Below, in pieces: positions 15,036 through 24,706 of a stretch of DNA of 64,000 nucleotides. The notes under the pieces are model-generated. The model worked only from the letters and a program-made list of their open reading frames with translations, searched no databases and was not told the DNA's origin. The stretch's first letter is position 1; each line of letters opens with the position of its first letter. The DNA comes from Rhodobiaceae bacterium (GTDB lineage Bacteria; Pseudomonadota; Alphaproteobacteria; Rhizobiales; Tepidamorphaceae): NCBI GenBank assembly GCA_020637855.1, contig JACKJR010000001.1:992001-1056000 (forward strand), given 5' to 3'. A program made the position numbers and the translations under genes.

Positions 15036-16958
15036 TCATGTGTTGCGGTGGACGTAATCCGATGTCGTGTAGACGGGGGTTTCGCCTTCGATCCCCTGCA
15101 ACTCGAATGCTCCGGCCTGGAATAGTTCGACCGGAGGATCTTTTGCGAATTCCGGCCCGAGAACGAGCGGGATGCCGAGTTTCTTGGTGACCGATTCAAG
15201 CCGCGAGGCGCGGTTCACGGGCGAACCGACAGCGGTGTAGTCAAATCTCAGGCTTGATCCGAAATTGCCAACCGAGCAGACGCCGCTCTCGACCGCAACG
15301 CCAATGCGGATGGGTTCAAGCCCCTGTTCGACGAGCCGGTCGTTTTCCCATGCAACACGGCCGATCAGAGCCTGGGCGGCGGACAGCGCGCGGGCGCGGT
15401 GATCTTCCTGATCAAGCGGTGCATTCCAGAAAGCCAGCACCGCGTCGCCCATGAATTTGTCGATGGTTCCGTCACGGTTGAGGATTTCTTCCGTTGCGAT
15501 GCCGAGGAAATGGTTGACGATGGCGATCAGCTTGTCTGCGTCGAGCTTCTCCGACAGGTTCGTGAAGCCGCGAATGTCGGTCATCAGGATCGATATCTCG
15601 CGCTTTTCGCCGCCCAGCAGCGCATCCGTGTTGGACTTCATGAGCTTCTGAACGACAGTGGGAGAAAGGAACTGGCCGAACTGGCGCGCAAGCACGCCGC
15701 GCCGTTCTTCGCTGCGCCGGTATTGCGTGTAGCCTTCAAATGCCGTGACGAGGAATATCCCGAGCGCGGGCTGAACCGGGTCCAGCAGCTCGCCGTATTT
15801 CATGTAGGCGAAGAAGCCGGCAGCGAAAGGCACGATGAAAATGACGGCCGAAAAGAGCAGCCCGGTCCAGATCCGCCGTGCGAAGAAGCCCGACAGCAGG
15901 ATCGTGGCAAGCGATGCTGCAACAAACCAGCCCCGTTCATAAATCCGGGCATTCGGCATTTCATCGAGATAACTGCCTGTCAGCATCTGATCGATCAGGG
16001 CGGCGTGGATTTCCGCTCCGGCGCGCGCAGGCCGCGTCGGCGTGACGCGGTAGTCGGAAATTCCGACCGCATCGAGGGAAATGATGGCGATCGCCCCGGC
16101 AAGCGCCGGTTGCGGGTCGCCTTGCATCACGCTTGCCGCGGAAACCTGCCGCGGCGCCCCGGTGGTTTCCCAAAGGCGTATGGTTCCGGCTTCCGACAGC
16201 GTGATCGTCGTGCCTGCGATGCGCAGCGCATCGAAGCCGCCGCCGGCCATGCGAACGACAAATCCCGCTTCGCCTGCATACAGCCTGACGAGTTCGAGTG
16301 CGAAGGACGGCCATATCTGGATGCCGCGCGTGTCGGGGCTTTGCACGGTCCCCGGTGGCGTGCGCAGCCATACGACGGGAAGGTGCCTGAGCACCCCGTC
16401 CGCATCCGGTACGGCGCGAATGACGCCAAGCCCCTTGGTGGCTTCGTTGAAATGGGGTAGGGAGGCGATCAGCCCGGAATAGCCGGGAAATTCTTCCGGC
16501 ACATCCCCGACCACGGACCAGCCGGCCTTCGGCTCGGCTTCATGGGTGGTCACGTTGTTTCCAAGGCTGACCGCGAGCACGGATTGCGTAGCTTTCAGGG
16601 CATCGGTCAGGGCTGCATCGCCCAGCTCGCCGGATTCACCGCTGTCTGCTTCGGGAAACAGGACATCTATTCCGATAACGGCCGCGCCCTGGGCCGAAAC
16701 ATGCCGCACAAGCTCTGCAACCTTGGAGCGGTTCCATGGCCAGCGCCCGTAGGCGGCAAGGCTGGCATCATCGATGCGGACAATAACGACCGGGCTTTCA
16801 ACGGCATTGTGTGGCAAAAACCGCTGATACTGGTCGTATGTGAGGGCTCGGATAGGCTCAAGCTGATGGCTGAGCAGGATATGCGCGATGAGCAGCAATG
16901 CTGCGACAAAAATCCCTGTCAGCCAATGAAAGCCGTTATTGCGCAGGGCGGTGATCAT
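15036..16958 (-). CDS. CHASE2-domain adenylate cyclase
   Basis: The 640-residue protein has an N-terminal transmembrane helix (~12-30), a periplasmic CHASE2 sensor (~35-335; VVIVRIDDASLAAYGRWPW and AAVIGIDVLFPE are typical), three transmembrane segments (~343-408) and a cytoplasmic class-III cyclase domain (~448-610). Catalytic residues look intact: Asp461 (MTDIRGF), Lys501 and Asp505 (IDKFMGDAV), Asn582 and Arg586 (SPVNRASRLE). It should make cAMP in response to a periplasmic signal. It is the third gene of the operon barrel protein - FecR - cyclase, 26 bp after FecR, and lies just upstream of the peptide array. It contrasts with the degenerate cyclase at 3204. Confidence 0.94.
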   Translation of the reverse strand: MITALRNNGFHWLTGIFVAALLLIAHILLSHQLEPIRALTYDQYQRFLPHNAVESPVVIVRIDDASLAAYGRWPWNRSKVAELVRHVSAQGAAVIGIDVLFPEADSGESGELGDAALTDALKATQSVLAVSLGNNVTTHEAEPKAGWSVVGDVPEEFPGYSGLIASLPHFNEATKGLGVIRAVPDADGVLRHLPVVWLRTPPGTVQSPDTRGIQIWPSFALELVRLYAGEAGFVVRMAGGGFDALRIAGTTITLSEAGTIRLWETTGAPRQVSAASVMQGDPQPALAGAIAIISLDAVGISDYRVTPTRPARAGAEIHAALIDQMLTGSYLDEMPNARIYERGWFVAASLATILLSGFFARRIWTGLLFSAVIFIVPFAAGFFAYMKYGELLDPVQPALGIFLVTAFEGYTQYRRSEERRGVLARQFGQFLSPTVVQKLMKSNTDALLGGEKREISILMTDIRGFTNLSEKLDADKLIAIVNHFLGIATEEILNRDGTIDKFMGDAVLAFWNAPLDQEDHRARALSAAQALIGRVAWENDRLVEQGLEPIRIGVAVESGVCSVGNFGSSLRFDYTAVGSPVNRASRLESVTKKLGIPLVLGPEFAKDPPVELFQAGAFELQGIEGETPVYTTSDYVHRNT

Positions 16959-16984
16959 ACCTGGCTAACAGCGAGCTCTCGTCT

Positions 16985-17809
16985 CTAACCTTCCGAGAGG
17001 CAATACATGCAAGGCATCTTCTTATGATCACCGCCTTCGGTTGGCGGGTTGCTGGAGCCGCCATTGTCCGGGAATTCGATGATATAGCCGGGCAGGGAGC
17101 CATCGGTGGACTGACAGGCGGAAAGGGTCTGGCCGATGGCCGAAGCGCAGAAAGCGGAGATATCGATATTGCCGCCGGTCGAGCCGGGAACGCCCGTGCC
17201 GGCAACACGGTCGATGCTGTCGAGGATCGGGAACGGATCGATGCCGCCGTAACCAACCTTGAGGCCGCCGCCTTCGGACGTGCAGGCATAACCGGGATTG
17301 GTCACGACATATTTTTTGCCGTCCTCGTCGATGCAGGTCATTCGGCCGGCACGCAGGATTGCGATTTCTAGCAGGCCGATCACCACGACCTCGATGATGC
17401 CGCCGCGCGCGCCGAGCACCATGTGCGGCGTGGAAATCTGCATCGTGCCGCCCTTGGAAATCTGCCCGCCGTAGAAGCGCGTCAGACCGCTGTTGACGGT
17501 GATGCCGATCTTGCCGCTGCGCGAGCCGGGCGTGTAAACGAACTCGTCGATGGTCAGGCTGGAATTGGGTCCGATCTTGGCACTCGATTCATCGTCGAAA
17601 ACGATCATGCCGAGCCCGGTTTCATTGCTTTTGAGCCGGTCGCCAAGGAAGATTTCAGCGCCAACGCCAAGTGTGCCGGCATTGTTGCGCACGATATTGG
17701 TCTGATACGCGGTCGTGGTTCCCACGGCCGCAGCCAGCGCGCCGCTCGCCGTCATTGATATGGCGAGCAATCCGGAAAGAATGCTTGCGGACCATTTCCT
17801 GATGTTCAT
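16985..17809 (-). CDS. FecR-domain periplasmic protein
   Basis: The 274-residue protein has a signal peptide (MNIRKWSASILSGLLAISM to ~residue 28). A FecR domain follows (~40-150), with ETGLGMIVFDDESSAKIGPN, SLTIDEFVYTP and MQISTPHMVLGARGG all typical. Unlike the iron-signalling FecR it has no cytoplasmic anti-sigma segment and no sigma factor neighbour, so it belongs to the FecR-like proteins that accompany CHASE2 cyclases. The C-terminal ~100 residues contain Cys pairs (MTCIDEDG, GYACTSEGG, MPCMYCLSEG). It sits between the TPR-barrel gene (28 bp) and the CHASE2 cyclase (26 bp). A role as periplasmic ligand for CHASE2 is inference. Confidence 0.9.
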   Translation of the reverse strand: MNIRKWSASILSGLLAISMTASGALAAAVGTTTAYQTNIVRNNAGTLGVGAEIFLGDRLKSNETGLGMIVFDDESSAKIGPNSSLTIDEFVYTPGSRSGKIGITVNSGLTRFYGGQISKGGTMQISTPHMVLGARGGIIEVVVIGLLEIAILRAGRMTCIDEDGKKYVVTNPGYACTSEGGGLKVGYGGIDPFPILDSIDRVAGTGVPGSTGGNIDISAFCASAIGQTLSACQSTDGSLPGYIIEFPDNGGSSNPPTEGGDHKKMPCMYCLSEG

Positions 17810-17837
17810 GGCGTGCTCCTGCCGCGGCTGAACCGTA

Positions 17838-19103
17838 TCAGTTGAAGATGTGGGTATAGCTCAGGATCGCTTCAAGCGAATTGCGGTCCAGCGCGGTTGC
17901 AGTGTCGTATTCGGTTTCGCTGTAGATCAGGTCGAGGCTGATGTACTGCTTCTCGCCGATCTGGAAGTCGTGCTGCGAACTGACCTGCCAAAAATCGGTG
18001 TTGACCATGAAGGGCAGGCCCAGGGAAAGATCGGGCGACTCGCGTTCACCGAACGCAACCCCGATCTTGTGTGTCCATACAAGACGCTCGGGGATCGAGT
18101 AGACGATACCCCCGACGCTTGCCTCGACTTGAGCCGATTCGCCGATCTGGTCGCCGTTGGCGTAATCATAACTGCCCTTGACCGCGATGCCTGCGGACCA
18201 ACTGCCGGAGATACGGTGACTGAAACCGGCTTCCCAATTGAGCCGCTGGTCAGCGAGAACGCTCTGTGATCCATCGATCCACCCGTAGGTGATCCCGGCA
18301 AACACGAAGGAATCCACTGTCGGACGTGCCGTGAACCGCAACGAGCCGCCGAATTCGGTCTCGTCCGTGTTCGAATCAAAACTTTCGCCACGCACGTAAC
18401 CGCCAAGCAGCATGCGCAGCGAATCGATGCCCAGATCAGGCAGCCCCTTGTCCCAGGTCACCGATCCGCGCCCGCGGAAATAATCCTGGTCGCCGGCGGT
18501 CGAGGACAGGTCCACATCGAAGAACCGGTGCGTCGCCTCGACCACGCCGGAATAGATGATTGCGTCGCGCGTCGCGGTTTTCAGGTCCTGCCGCAGCGTT
18601 CCGGTAATGCGACCGAAAGGGCTGACGTCGTCGCGGTCGGTGCCATTGTCGAACTCGATCCACTCCGAGCGTATACCACCTGTCAGCGCAAGCGAACCGC
18701 TCCAGCCGCTGAGCGACTTTTCGATGCGCCGCAGAAGGTCTTGCGCCTGAACGGTTTCCTCAGGAGAAAGCGTCCCGATTTCAAGGGCATGGTTGACCTG
18801 CCTTCGGGCGAGTTCATAGGAGCCGAGGTGATTGTAGAGGCGCCCTGCGATCAGCCGCGCCTTGGCATCTCGCGGGTGTGCGATCAGATGCTGTTCGGTC
18901 GTTGAAAGGGCTTGATCGTATTGCCCCTCGCGCACGGCGACGTCAATGAATGCGCCAAGGATCGTCGTGTCGCTCGGATTGGCGATGCGTGCTTCGAAAG
19001 CAGCGGCATAGTCGCTGCTCAACCCTTGCGCTTGCGCGGCGCCGGCTGCAAAAACAGCAAATCCGGTGATCCCCGCCAACAGGGTTCCCGTCACAATACG
19101 CAT
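17838..19103 (-). CDS. TPR-containing outer-membrane beta-barrel protein
   Basis: The start at 19103 gives an immediate signal peptide (MRIVTGTLLAGITGFAVFAA, cleavage near AQAQ, residue 26); longer in-frame starts lack this. Residues ~30-135 hold TPR-like repeats (GQYDQALSTTEQHLIAHP, HLGSYELARRQVNHAL). From ~145 to the end (421 aa) the pattern alternates polar and hydrophobic residues with many Gly and aromatic positions, ending in LSYTHIFN, as in an outer-membrane barrel. The layout resembles Slam-like or surface-assembly barrels with an N-terminal TPR domain. First gene of the barrel-FecR-CHASE2 operon; the promoter should lie in 19104-19313. It could be the outer-membrane exit for the exported peptides (inference). 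Confidence 0.82.
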   Translation of the reverse strand: MRIVTGTLLAGITGFAVFAAGAAQAQGLSSDYAAAFEARIANPSDTTILGAFIDVAVREGQYDQALSTTEQHLIAHPRDAKARLIAGRLYNHLGSYELARRQVNHALEIGTLSPEETVQAQDLLRRIEKSLSGWSGSLALTGGIRSEWIEFDNGTDRDDVSPFGRITGTLRQDLKTATRDAIIYSGVVEATHRFFDVDLSSTAGDQDYFRGRGSVTWDKGLPDLGIDSLRMLLGGYVRGESFDSNTDETEFGGSLRFTARPTVDSFVFAGITYGWIDGSQSVLADQRLNWEAGFSHRISGSWSAGIAVKGSYDYANGDQIGESAQVEASVGGIVYSIPERLVWTHKIGVAFGERESPDLSLGLPFMVNTDFWQVSSQHDFQIGEKQYISLDLIYSETEYDTATALDRNSLEAILSYTHIFN

Positions 19104-19313
19104 GAACGATCCGTTCGTTGTTGTGCCGGCGCAGGCATTTTCGCCATGAATCGGACCAGCACGTCGCCTCATCTGAACATTTTGCCGGAACAATGCCCCG
19201 GAGTTGCCGTGTCGGCAAGTCGGCCCGAGGAATTCCCCAAAGGTGTCGCCACGATGCATCACTTCGCGGAGGTGTGCATTCCTGCGGCTCGATTCAAGAG
19301 CGGAAGCTATGCC

Positions 19314-20243
19314 TCAACGCATAAGGCGCGATGGCAGCGTGGCAAGCGCAACGCCCGCGGCGACGCACAGGAAGCCGGCCAGATGGAAGGTCTGCAATTG
19401 CTCACCAAGGAAGATGACAGCCAGCGATACGCCATAGATCGGCAGCAGATACATGAAAATCCCGGCGACCGATGGTCCGAGAATCTTGACGCCGTACTGG
19501 AATGTCGAGAACGCAAGAACGGAAGCGATCAATGCCACGCCGAGAATGCTCCACCAGGCATTCGCACTGCGCGGGAACGCATCGAATTGCACCAGTTCCC
19601 ATACCATGAATGGCAACAGCAGCACCCATCCGGCAAAGGCGATGGCGCAAAACAGCGCGATGGTCGGCAGAGCCCTGAAATGCGCGCGCTTCAGCAGCAC
19701 CGAATAGCACGCCCAGGCCAGTGCACCGATGGCAACGCCAATATCGCCGAAATTGAACTGGAACGACAGCAGCCGTTGCAGGTCGCCCTTCATGATGATG
19801 ATTGCGACACCGGCAAAGGCAAGTGCGATGCCGATCGTTTGCCGCAAGCTGGGCCTAATGCCGCGGAACAGCCACTCAAGCAGCACGATCAGCACCGGCG
19901 AGGACGTGTAGATCAGCGTTGCATTGGTGGCGGTCGTGTGGTGCAGCGAAACGTAGATCAGCGACCCGCAGACCACCATGCCGAGAAACCCGAGCAGGAA
20001 CAATTCACCCGCATGCGTGCGCAATGCGGTGAAATGGCGTCTTATTCCCGGAAGGGCGAACGGCAGCAGGATTGCGAATGCGATGAACCAGCGCCAGAAG
20101 GCGAGCGTATTGGGCAGGACGGTTTCGTTGGCCGCGCGCCCGATGATCAGGTTCGAGCAGAAGAACAGCGGTGAAAATATCATGACTGCGAACGCGCGGG
20201 TGCGCGCCGAGGAAGCGTCTTCCTTCGATGTTGTGTGCGTCAT
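19314..20243 (-). CDS. DMT/EamA-family transporter
   Basis: The 309-residue protein has ten predicted transmembrane helices arranged as two EamA repeats, with characteristic segments FCSNLIIGRAANETVLP, LIYTSSPVLIVLLEWLF and GVALIASVLAFSTFQYGVK. Such proteins export amino acids, metabolites or drugs across the inner membrane; the substrate is not predictable. It lies on the same strand as the peptide locus but upstream of it, with its stop about 210 bp before the barrel gene start, and is probably an unrelated neighbour marking the edge of the locus. Confidence 0.92.
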   Translation of the reverse strand: MTHTTSKEDASSARTRAFAVMIFSPLFFCSNLIIGRAANETVLPNTLAFWRWFIAFAILLPFALPGIRRHFTALRTHAGELFLLGFLGMVVCGSLIYVSLHHTTATNATLIYTSSPVLIVLLEWLFRGIRPSLRQTIGIALAFAGVAIIIMKGDLQRLLSFQFNFGDIGVAIGALAWACYSVLLKRAHFRALPTIALFCAIAFAGWVLLLPFMVWELVQFDAFPRSANAWWSILGVALIASVLAFSTFQYGVKILGPSVAGIFMYLLPIYGVSLAVIFLGEQLQTFHLAGFLCVAAGVALATLPSRLMR

Positions 20244-20351
20244 GAAATCCGTGGCCCGAATCCAAGCTGTGCGTTCAGCTTGCTAGGCGGCAAACCCCAA
20301 GTGCACAACCAACAATACGGAATGGCAGGGGTGCCCGAAGGGGTTTTGGCG

Positions 20352-21239
20352 TCAATTGCCGCCCAGCAGACGCTGCCCGTCATAGGGGACGGCGGCACAG
20401 ACAGTGCCGGTGCCGCGAAGCTGAGCGCAAATGTCGATCGCGTCGGCAGCATTGCTCACGGGACCTGCAAGCAGGTGCAGCGATAGGCCGCGTGCGTCTT
20501 CGCGCACATTCACGACCGGATCGAAATCCTTCAGCAGCGAGGGGTGGGAATTCGAAATCCCGTCCCATTGGCGGCGCAGGGCGGAAAGGGACTGGGCCGC
20601 GGCGACCTCGACGGCGAATTGCGTGTTTGTGATCTTCGTTTGAGCGTAAGCGAACTCGGCGGCCATCGATTTCGACATCGCCTCGTGCATCCTGACGTCC
20701 GGAGCCTGCGCACGCACGGGATTGATCTCGTCGGACATGGCGGTCGATGTGGCGGTAATGCCGCTACCCGGCGCATTCCAGCCTGCAGCCGATCTGGGCA
20801 GACTGCCGGTAACGATGTCGCGGATGGGGTCAGGTCCGTCTCCGCGCAATTCCGCGATCCGTTTGAGCAATGCCTTTTTTTCAATTTCGCCGCGGCGCAC
20901 CGCCGTTTGAAGGCGGGTGATTTCAGCTTTCAGGGTGGCGATATCGGCCATAACGGCGCTTTTCGGATTGCCGGTAGAGCCAGTTGCCATCGGCGATCCA
21001 TCTGCGGCGGGTATGGCCTCCGGCGGCAGGTTCATGGCCACCATTGTGCCGTCACGATTGCCGAGCAATCTGGCGATCCACCCGCCATCGCCCAGCATCG
21101 TGGATACGGCTGCGGCTGCGGCAATCCCGGCCAGCGCCGCCCACGTCATCACCATGCGCTGACGCAGCCGCGTGCCGTGCTTCGTGGGAGCAGTGGAAAT
21201 GCCGGCGGCGCGAATGCGCCTGCGTTCTTGGTCTGTCAT
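20352..21239 (-). CDS. Membrane-anchored protein with coiled coil and SPOR-like C-terminus
   Basis: The 295-residue protein is taken from MTDQERRRIRAAG (21239). It has a single transmembrane helix (~30-50, MVMTWAALAGIAAAAAVS), a short coiled-coil (~95-130, DIATLKAEITRLQTAVRRGE), a disordered section and a helical region with AEFAYAQTKITNTQFAV. The last ~50 residues (LSLHLLAGPVSNAADAIDIC ... VCAAVPYDGQRL) look like a SPOR-type fold with two Cys. Such proteins are frequent in rhizobia as envelope proteins of unknown function. It is divergent from glmU. Confidence 0.7.
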   Translation of the reverse strand: MTDQERRRIRAAGISTAPTKHGTRLRQRMVMTWAALAGIAAAAAVSTMLGDGGWIARLLGNRDGTMVAMNLPPEAIPAADGSPMATGSTGNPKSAVMADIATLKAEITRLQTAVRRGEIEKKALLKRIAELRGDGPDPIRDIVTGSLPRSAAGWNAPGSGITATSTAMSDEINPVRAQAPDVRMHEAMSKSMAAEFAYAQTKITNTQFAVEVAAAQSLSALRRQWDGISNSHPSLLKDFDPVVNVREDARGLSLHLLAGPVSNAADAIDICAQLRGTGTVCAAVPYDGQRLLGGN

Positions 21240-21407
21240 GGTTTCCCGCAACGATGAGATAACCTCGTAGACTGGCACCATGCACCGAATGCGGTTAACG
21301 AATGGGTAACGATAAGGCGTGTCGCCGCGGCAGTTGGCGATACATTCAAACCGAAGATTTACCCGGATGCGCTAGAGCAGTCGTCCGGGTTCAGGAGTTG
21401 ATCGAAG

Positions 21408-22742
21408 ATGGCAGACACGCTTTTTGTCGTGCTGGCGGCAGGAGAGGGCACGCGCATGCGCTCGTCCGTGCCGAAAGTCCTCCACAAGATTGCAGGCCGC
21501 GAAATGCTGGCCCATGTCGTGGCCGCGGCTTTGGCAGCCGGCGGTGCGGACATAGCTGTTGTCGTAGGACCCGGCCGCGAGGACGTGGCGGCCTGCGCCC
21601 GCACAATGCATCCGGACTGCAAGGTGTTCGTGCAGACCGAACGGCTGGGAACCGCGCATGCCGTATTGGCTGCGCGCGAGGCCCTCAAGGCAGGTTACAA
21701 GCATGTCGTCGTCCTGTTCGGCGACACGCCGCTCATCACATCCGCGACGCTTGAGCGCATGATTGACGCGCTTCGTGATGGTGCAGGTATCGCCGTTCTG
21801 GGTTTCGAAGCCGAGAACCCGGCCGGCTACGGCCGATTGGTGACCGAAGCGGGCGAACTGACCGCAATTGTTGAGGAAAAGGACGCAAGCGACGCCGAGC
21901 GGGCCATTACCCTGTGCAATTCGGGCGTCATGGCTTTTTCCGGCGAGTTGATGCCGAATTTGCTGGACAGCATCGGCAACGACAATGCCAAGGGCGAGTA
22001 TTACCTGACGGATGCGATCGCGCTGGCCCGTTCGCTTGACGTGAAAACCGTTTCACGCGTTGCAGATGAGACCGAGGTCGGCGGTGTCAACGACCGCATT
22101 CAGCTTGCCGCCGCCGAATATGCAATGCAGCAGCGCCTGCGCGAGGCCGCCATGATATCCGGCGTCACCATGCGCGATCCGCAAAGCGTGTACATGAACC
22201 ATGACACGAAGCTTGGCGCGGATGTGATCGTCGAGCAGAACGTCGTGTTTGGTCCCGGTGTAACGATTGAAAGCGGGGCTCAGGTGCGGGCCTTCAGCCA
22301 CCTGGAAGGTTGCCGCGTCGGCGCGAACGCCCAGATCGGTCCTTATGCGCGGCTGCGTCCCGGTGCCGATCTCGCCAAAGGCGTGCGCATCGGCAATTTC
22401 GTCGAGATCAAGAACGCTCGGATTGCCGAAGGCGCGAAGGTCAATCACCTGAGCTATGTCGGTGATGCGACGGTGGGCGAGGCGGCGAATATCGGAGCCG
22501 GCACGATCACCTGCAATTACGATGGTGTTTCCAAGCACCGCACCGAAATCGGCGCCAACGCCTTTATCGGCTCCAATTCCGCGCTCGTGGCGCCTGTCAG
22601 CATTGGTGCTGGCGCCTATGTCGGATCGGGCAGCGTCATTACCAAGGATGTCGAAGCGGATACGCTCGCCGTCGGCCGAGGCCGGCAGGTCGAGATACCA
22701 GGATGGGTGGCGCGCTGGCGCGGTAAGCATAAGAAAGGGTGA
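21408..22742 (+). CDS. glmU: Bifunctional GlmU: glucosamine-1-P acetyltransferase / UDP-GlcNAc pyrophosphorylase
   Basis: At 444 residues it is of normal length. The N-terminal uridylyltransferase domain (~1-230) has the nucleotide-binding start VVLAAGEGTRMRSSVPKVLH, the Asp of LFGDTPLI and GGVNDRIQLA. The C-terminal left-handed beta-helix acetyltransferase (~250-444) shows hexapeptide repeats and ANIGAGTITCNYDGV. It makes UDP-N-acetylglucosamine in the cytoplasm for peptidoglycan and LPS. It is followed by glmS 122 bp downstream, the usual rhizobial order. Confidence 0.98.
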   Translation: MADTLFVVLAAGEGTRMRSSVPKVLHKIAGREMLAHVVAAALAAGGADIAVVVGPGREDVAACARTMHPDCKVFVQTERLGTAHAVLAAREALKAGYKHVVVLFGDTPLITSATLERMIDALRDGAGIAVLGFEAENPAGYGRLVTEAGELTAIVEEKDASDAERAITLCNSGVMAFSGELMPNLLDSIGNDNAKGEYYLTDAIALARSLDVKTVSRVADETEVGGVNDRIQLAAAEYAMQQRLREAAMISGVTMRDPQSVYMNHDTKLGADVIVEQNVVFGPGVTIESGAQVRAFSHLEGCRVGANAQIGPYARLRPGADLAKGVRIGNFVEIKNARIAEGAKVNHLSYVGDATVGEAANIGAGTITCNYDGVSKHRTEIGANAFIGSNSALVAPVSIGAGAYVGSGSVITKDVEADTLAVGRGRQVEIPGWVARWRGKHKKG

Positions 22743-22864
22743 TCCGCGACGAACGCGCCCAATTCGCGTAAAATTCGGCAACAAAACGTCAATTGCCCAC
22801 CCGAACGGGACCGGTCATGAATTCCGTCCATGACGTTGCGGCCTGAAAAGGATTCTCAAATCGC

Positions 22865-24691
22865 ATGTGTGGCATCGTAGGCATCATCGGCAAGCAACCC
22901 GTCGCTCTTGGTCTGGTCGACGCGCTCAGGCGGCTTGAGTACCGCGGATATGATTCCGCCGGCATCGCGACGCTGGAAGGCGGGCACCTGTCCCGCCGCC
23001 GCGCCGAGGGCAAGTTGCGCAATCTGGAAGCGCGCCTGACCGAACTGCCGCTCAACGGCACCATCGGCATCGGCCATACCCGCTGGGCAACCCATGGCGC
23101 CCCGACCGAAGGCAATGCCCACCCGCATGTCACCGGCAAGGTCGGCGTCGTCCACAACGGCATCATCGAGAACTACCGCGAATTGAAGAACGAGCTCGCC
23201 GCAGCGGGCGCGAAGTTCGAGACCGAGACCGATTCCGAGGTCATCGCCCAGATCGTCGCTCACGAGATGGGCAAGGGCCTGTCGCCGGAAGATGCGGTGG
23301 CGGCCTCCCTGAAGCGCTTGGAAGGCGCCTTCGCGCTGGTCTTCATCTTCGAGGGTTATGACGACCTGCTGATCGGCGCACGCCGCGGCAGCCCGCTTGC
23401 CGTCGGTCATGGCGACGGCGAGATGTTCTTAGGCAGTGACGCAATCGCGCTGTCGCCCTTCACCAACCGCGTCACCTACCTTGAGGACGGCGACTGGGTG
23501 GTGATCACCTCAAGCAGCCTCGTCATTCGTGACGAGACGGGCTGCGAGGTCCTGCGGCCAATGCAGACGTCGCTTGCGTCCGCGCTGATGGTCGACAAGG
23601 GCAATCACCGCCACTTCATGCTCAAGGAAATCTACGAGCAGCCGGAAGTGATCGGCCATACGCTTGCAAATTACCTCGACATGGCGGCGGGCACGGTGAA
23701 GTTGCCTGACGGGCTGCCGTTCGATTTCGCAAACCTCGACCGCATCACCATCACGGCCTGCGGTACGGCCTATTACGCCGGTCTCGTTGCGAAATACTGG
23801 TTCGAGCAATACGCCCGCATCCCCGTCGATATCGATGTCGCGTCCGAGTTCCGCTACCGCGAGACGCCGCTGAAGGAAGGCGGGCTGGCGATCTTCATCT
23901 CCCAGTCGGGCGAGACGGCAGACACGCTTGCGAGCCTGCGCTACTGCCGCGCCGAAAAGCAGCACACGCTGGCGATCGTCAACGTGCGCGAGTCAACGAT
24001 AGCGCGCGAATCCGAAACGGTGCTGCCGACCTACGCCGGACCGGAGATCGGCGTTGCCTCCACAAAGGCCTTCACCTGCCAGCTTTCGGTTCTTGCAGCT
24101 CTCGCATTGAAGGCCGGGGCGGAACGCGGCCATCTTGATGCCGCCGAGGTTGCACGCCTGTCCAGGGCTTTGATCGAGGTGCCGCGCCTGGCTTCCATCG
24201 CGCTGAAGGCGGAAGGGGCGATCGAGACCATGGCCAAGGACTTCGCCAAGGCCAGCGACGTGCTCTATATCGGCCGGGGCCTGAGCTATCCGATGGCGCT
24301 GGAAGGCGCGCTGAAGCTCAAGGAAATTTCCTATATCCATGCCGAAGGCTATGCGGCGGGCGAACTCAAGCACGGTCCCATCGCGCTGATCGACGAGGAA
24401 ACCCCGGTTGTCGTGGTGGCGCCGAGCGATCCGCTCTTCGACAAGACCGTTTCCAACATGCAGGAAGTTGCAGCGCGCGGCGGCAGGGTGATCCTGATCA
24501 CCGATGCCGAAGGCGCCAATGCGGCCGGCGATCACGCCGTCGAGGTCATCACAATGCCGGCGATGGATCCCTTCGTGCAGCCGCTCGTCTATGCGATCCC
24601 GGTGCAGCTTCTCGCCTACCACACGGCAGTGTTCATGGGCACCGACGTCGATCAGCCGCGCAATCTGGCGAAGTCGGTGACGGTGGAGTAG
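22865..24691 (+). CDS. glmS: Glutamine-fructose-6-phosphate aminotransferase (isomerizing)
   Basis: The 608-residue enzyme has the N-terminal nucleophile Cys2 (MCGIVGIIG), the glutaminase domain (~1-220, including RLEYRGYDSAGIA and GHTRWATHG) and two SIS sugar-isomerase domains (~280-600; TACGTAYYAGLVAKYW, SQSGETADTLASLRYC, AYHTAVFMGTDVDQPRNL). It converts fructose-6-P and glutamine to glucosamine-6-P, the step that feeds GlmU. AAAAGGA precedes the ATG. Its last 12 codons recur in decayed form at 26627-26665 behind an inserted TetR-MFS cassette. Confidence 0.98.
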   Translation: MCGIVGIIGKQPVALGLVDALRRLEYRGYDSAGIATLEGGHLSRRRAEGKLRNLEARLTELPLNGTIGIGHTRWATHGAPTEGNAHPHVTGKVGVVHNGIIENYRELKNELAAAGAKFETETDSEVIAQIVAHEMGKGLSPEDAVAASLKRLEGAFALVFIFEGYDDLLIGARRGSPLAVGHGDGEMFLGSDAIALSPFTNRVTYLEDGDWVVITSSSLVIRDETGCEVLRPMQTSLASALMVDKGNHRHFMLKEIYEQPEVIGHTLANYLDMAAGTVKLPDGLPFDFANLDRITITACGTAYYAGLVAKYWFEQYARIPVDIDVASEFRYRETPLKEGGLAIFISQSGETADTLASLRYCRAEKQHTLAIVNVRESTIARESETVLPTYAGPEIGVASTKAFTCQLSVLAALALKAGAERGHLDAAEVARLSRALIEVPRLASIALKAEGAIETMAKDFAKASDVLYIGRGLSYPMALEGALKLKEISYIHAEGYAAGELKHGPIALIDEETPVVVVAPSDPLFDKTVSNMQEVAARGGRVILITDAEGANAAGDHAVEVITMPAMDPFVQPLVYAIPVQLLAYHTAVFMGTDVDQPRNLAKSVTVE

Positions 24692-24706
24692 GTGGCCAGC
24701 CCGTCT

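Noticed and set aside
977..19103. CRP-type binding sites (TGTGA-N6-TCACA) near the locus
   Set aside because: I looked for the palindrome in the intergenic spaces because of the cyclases, and saw only half-sites.
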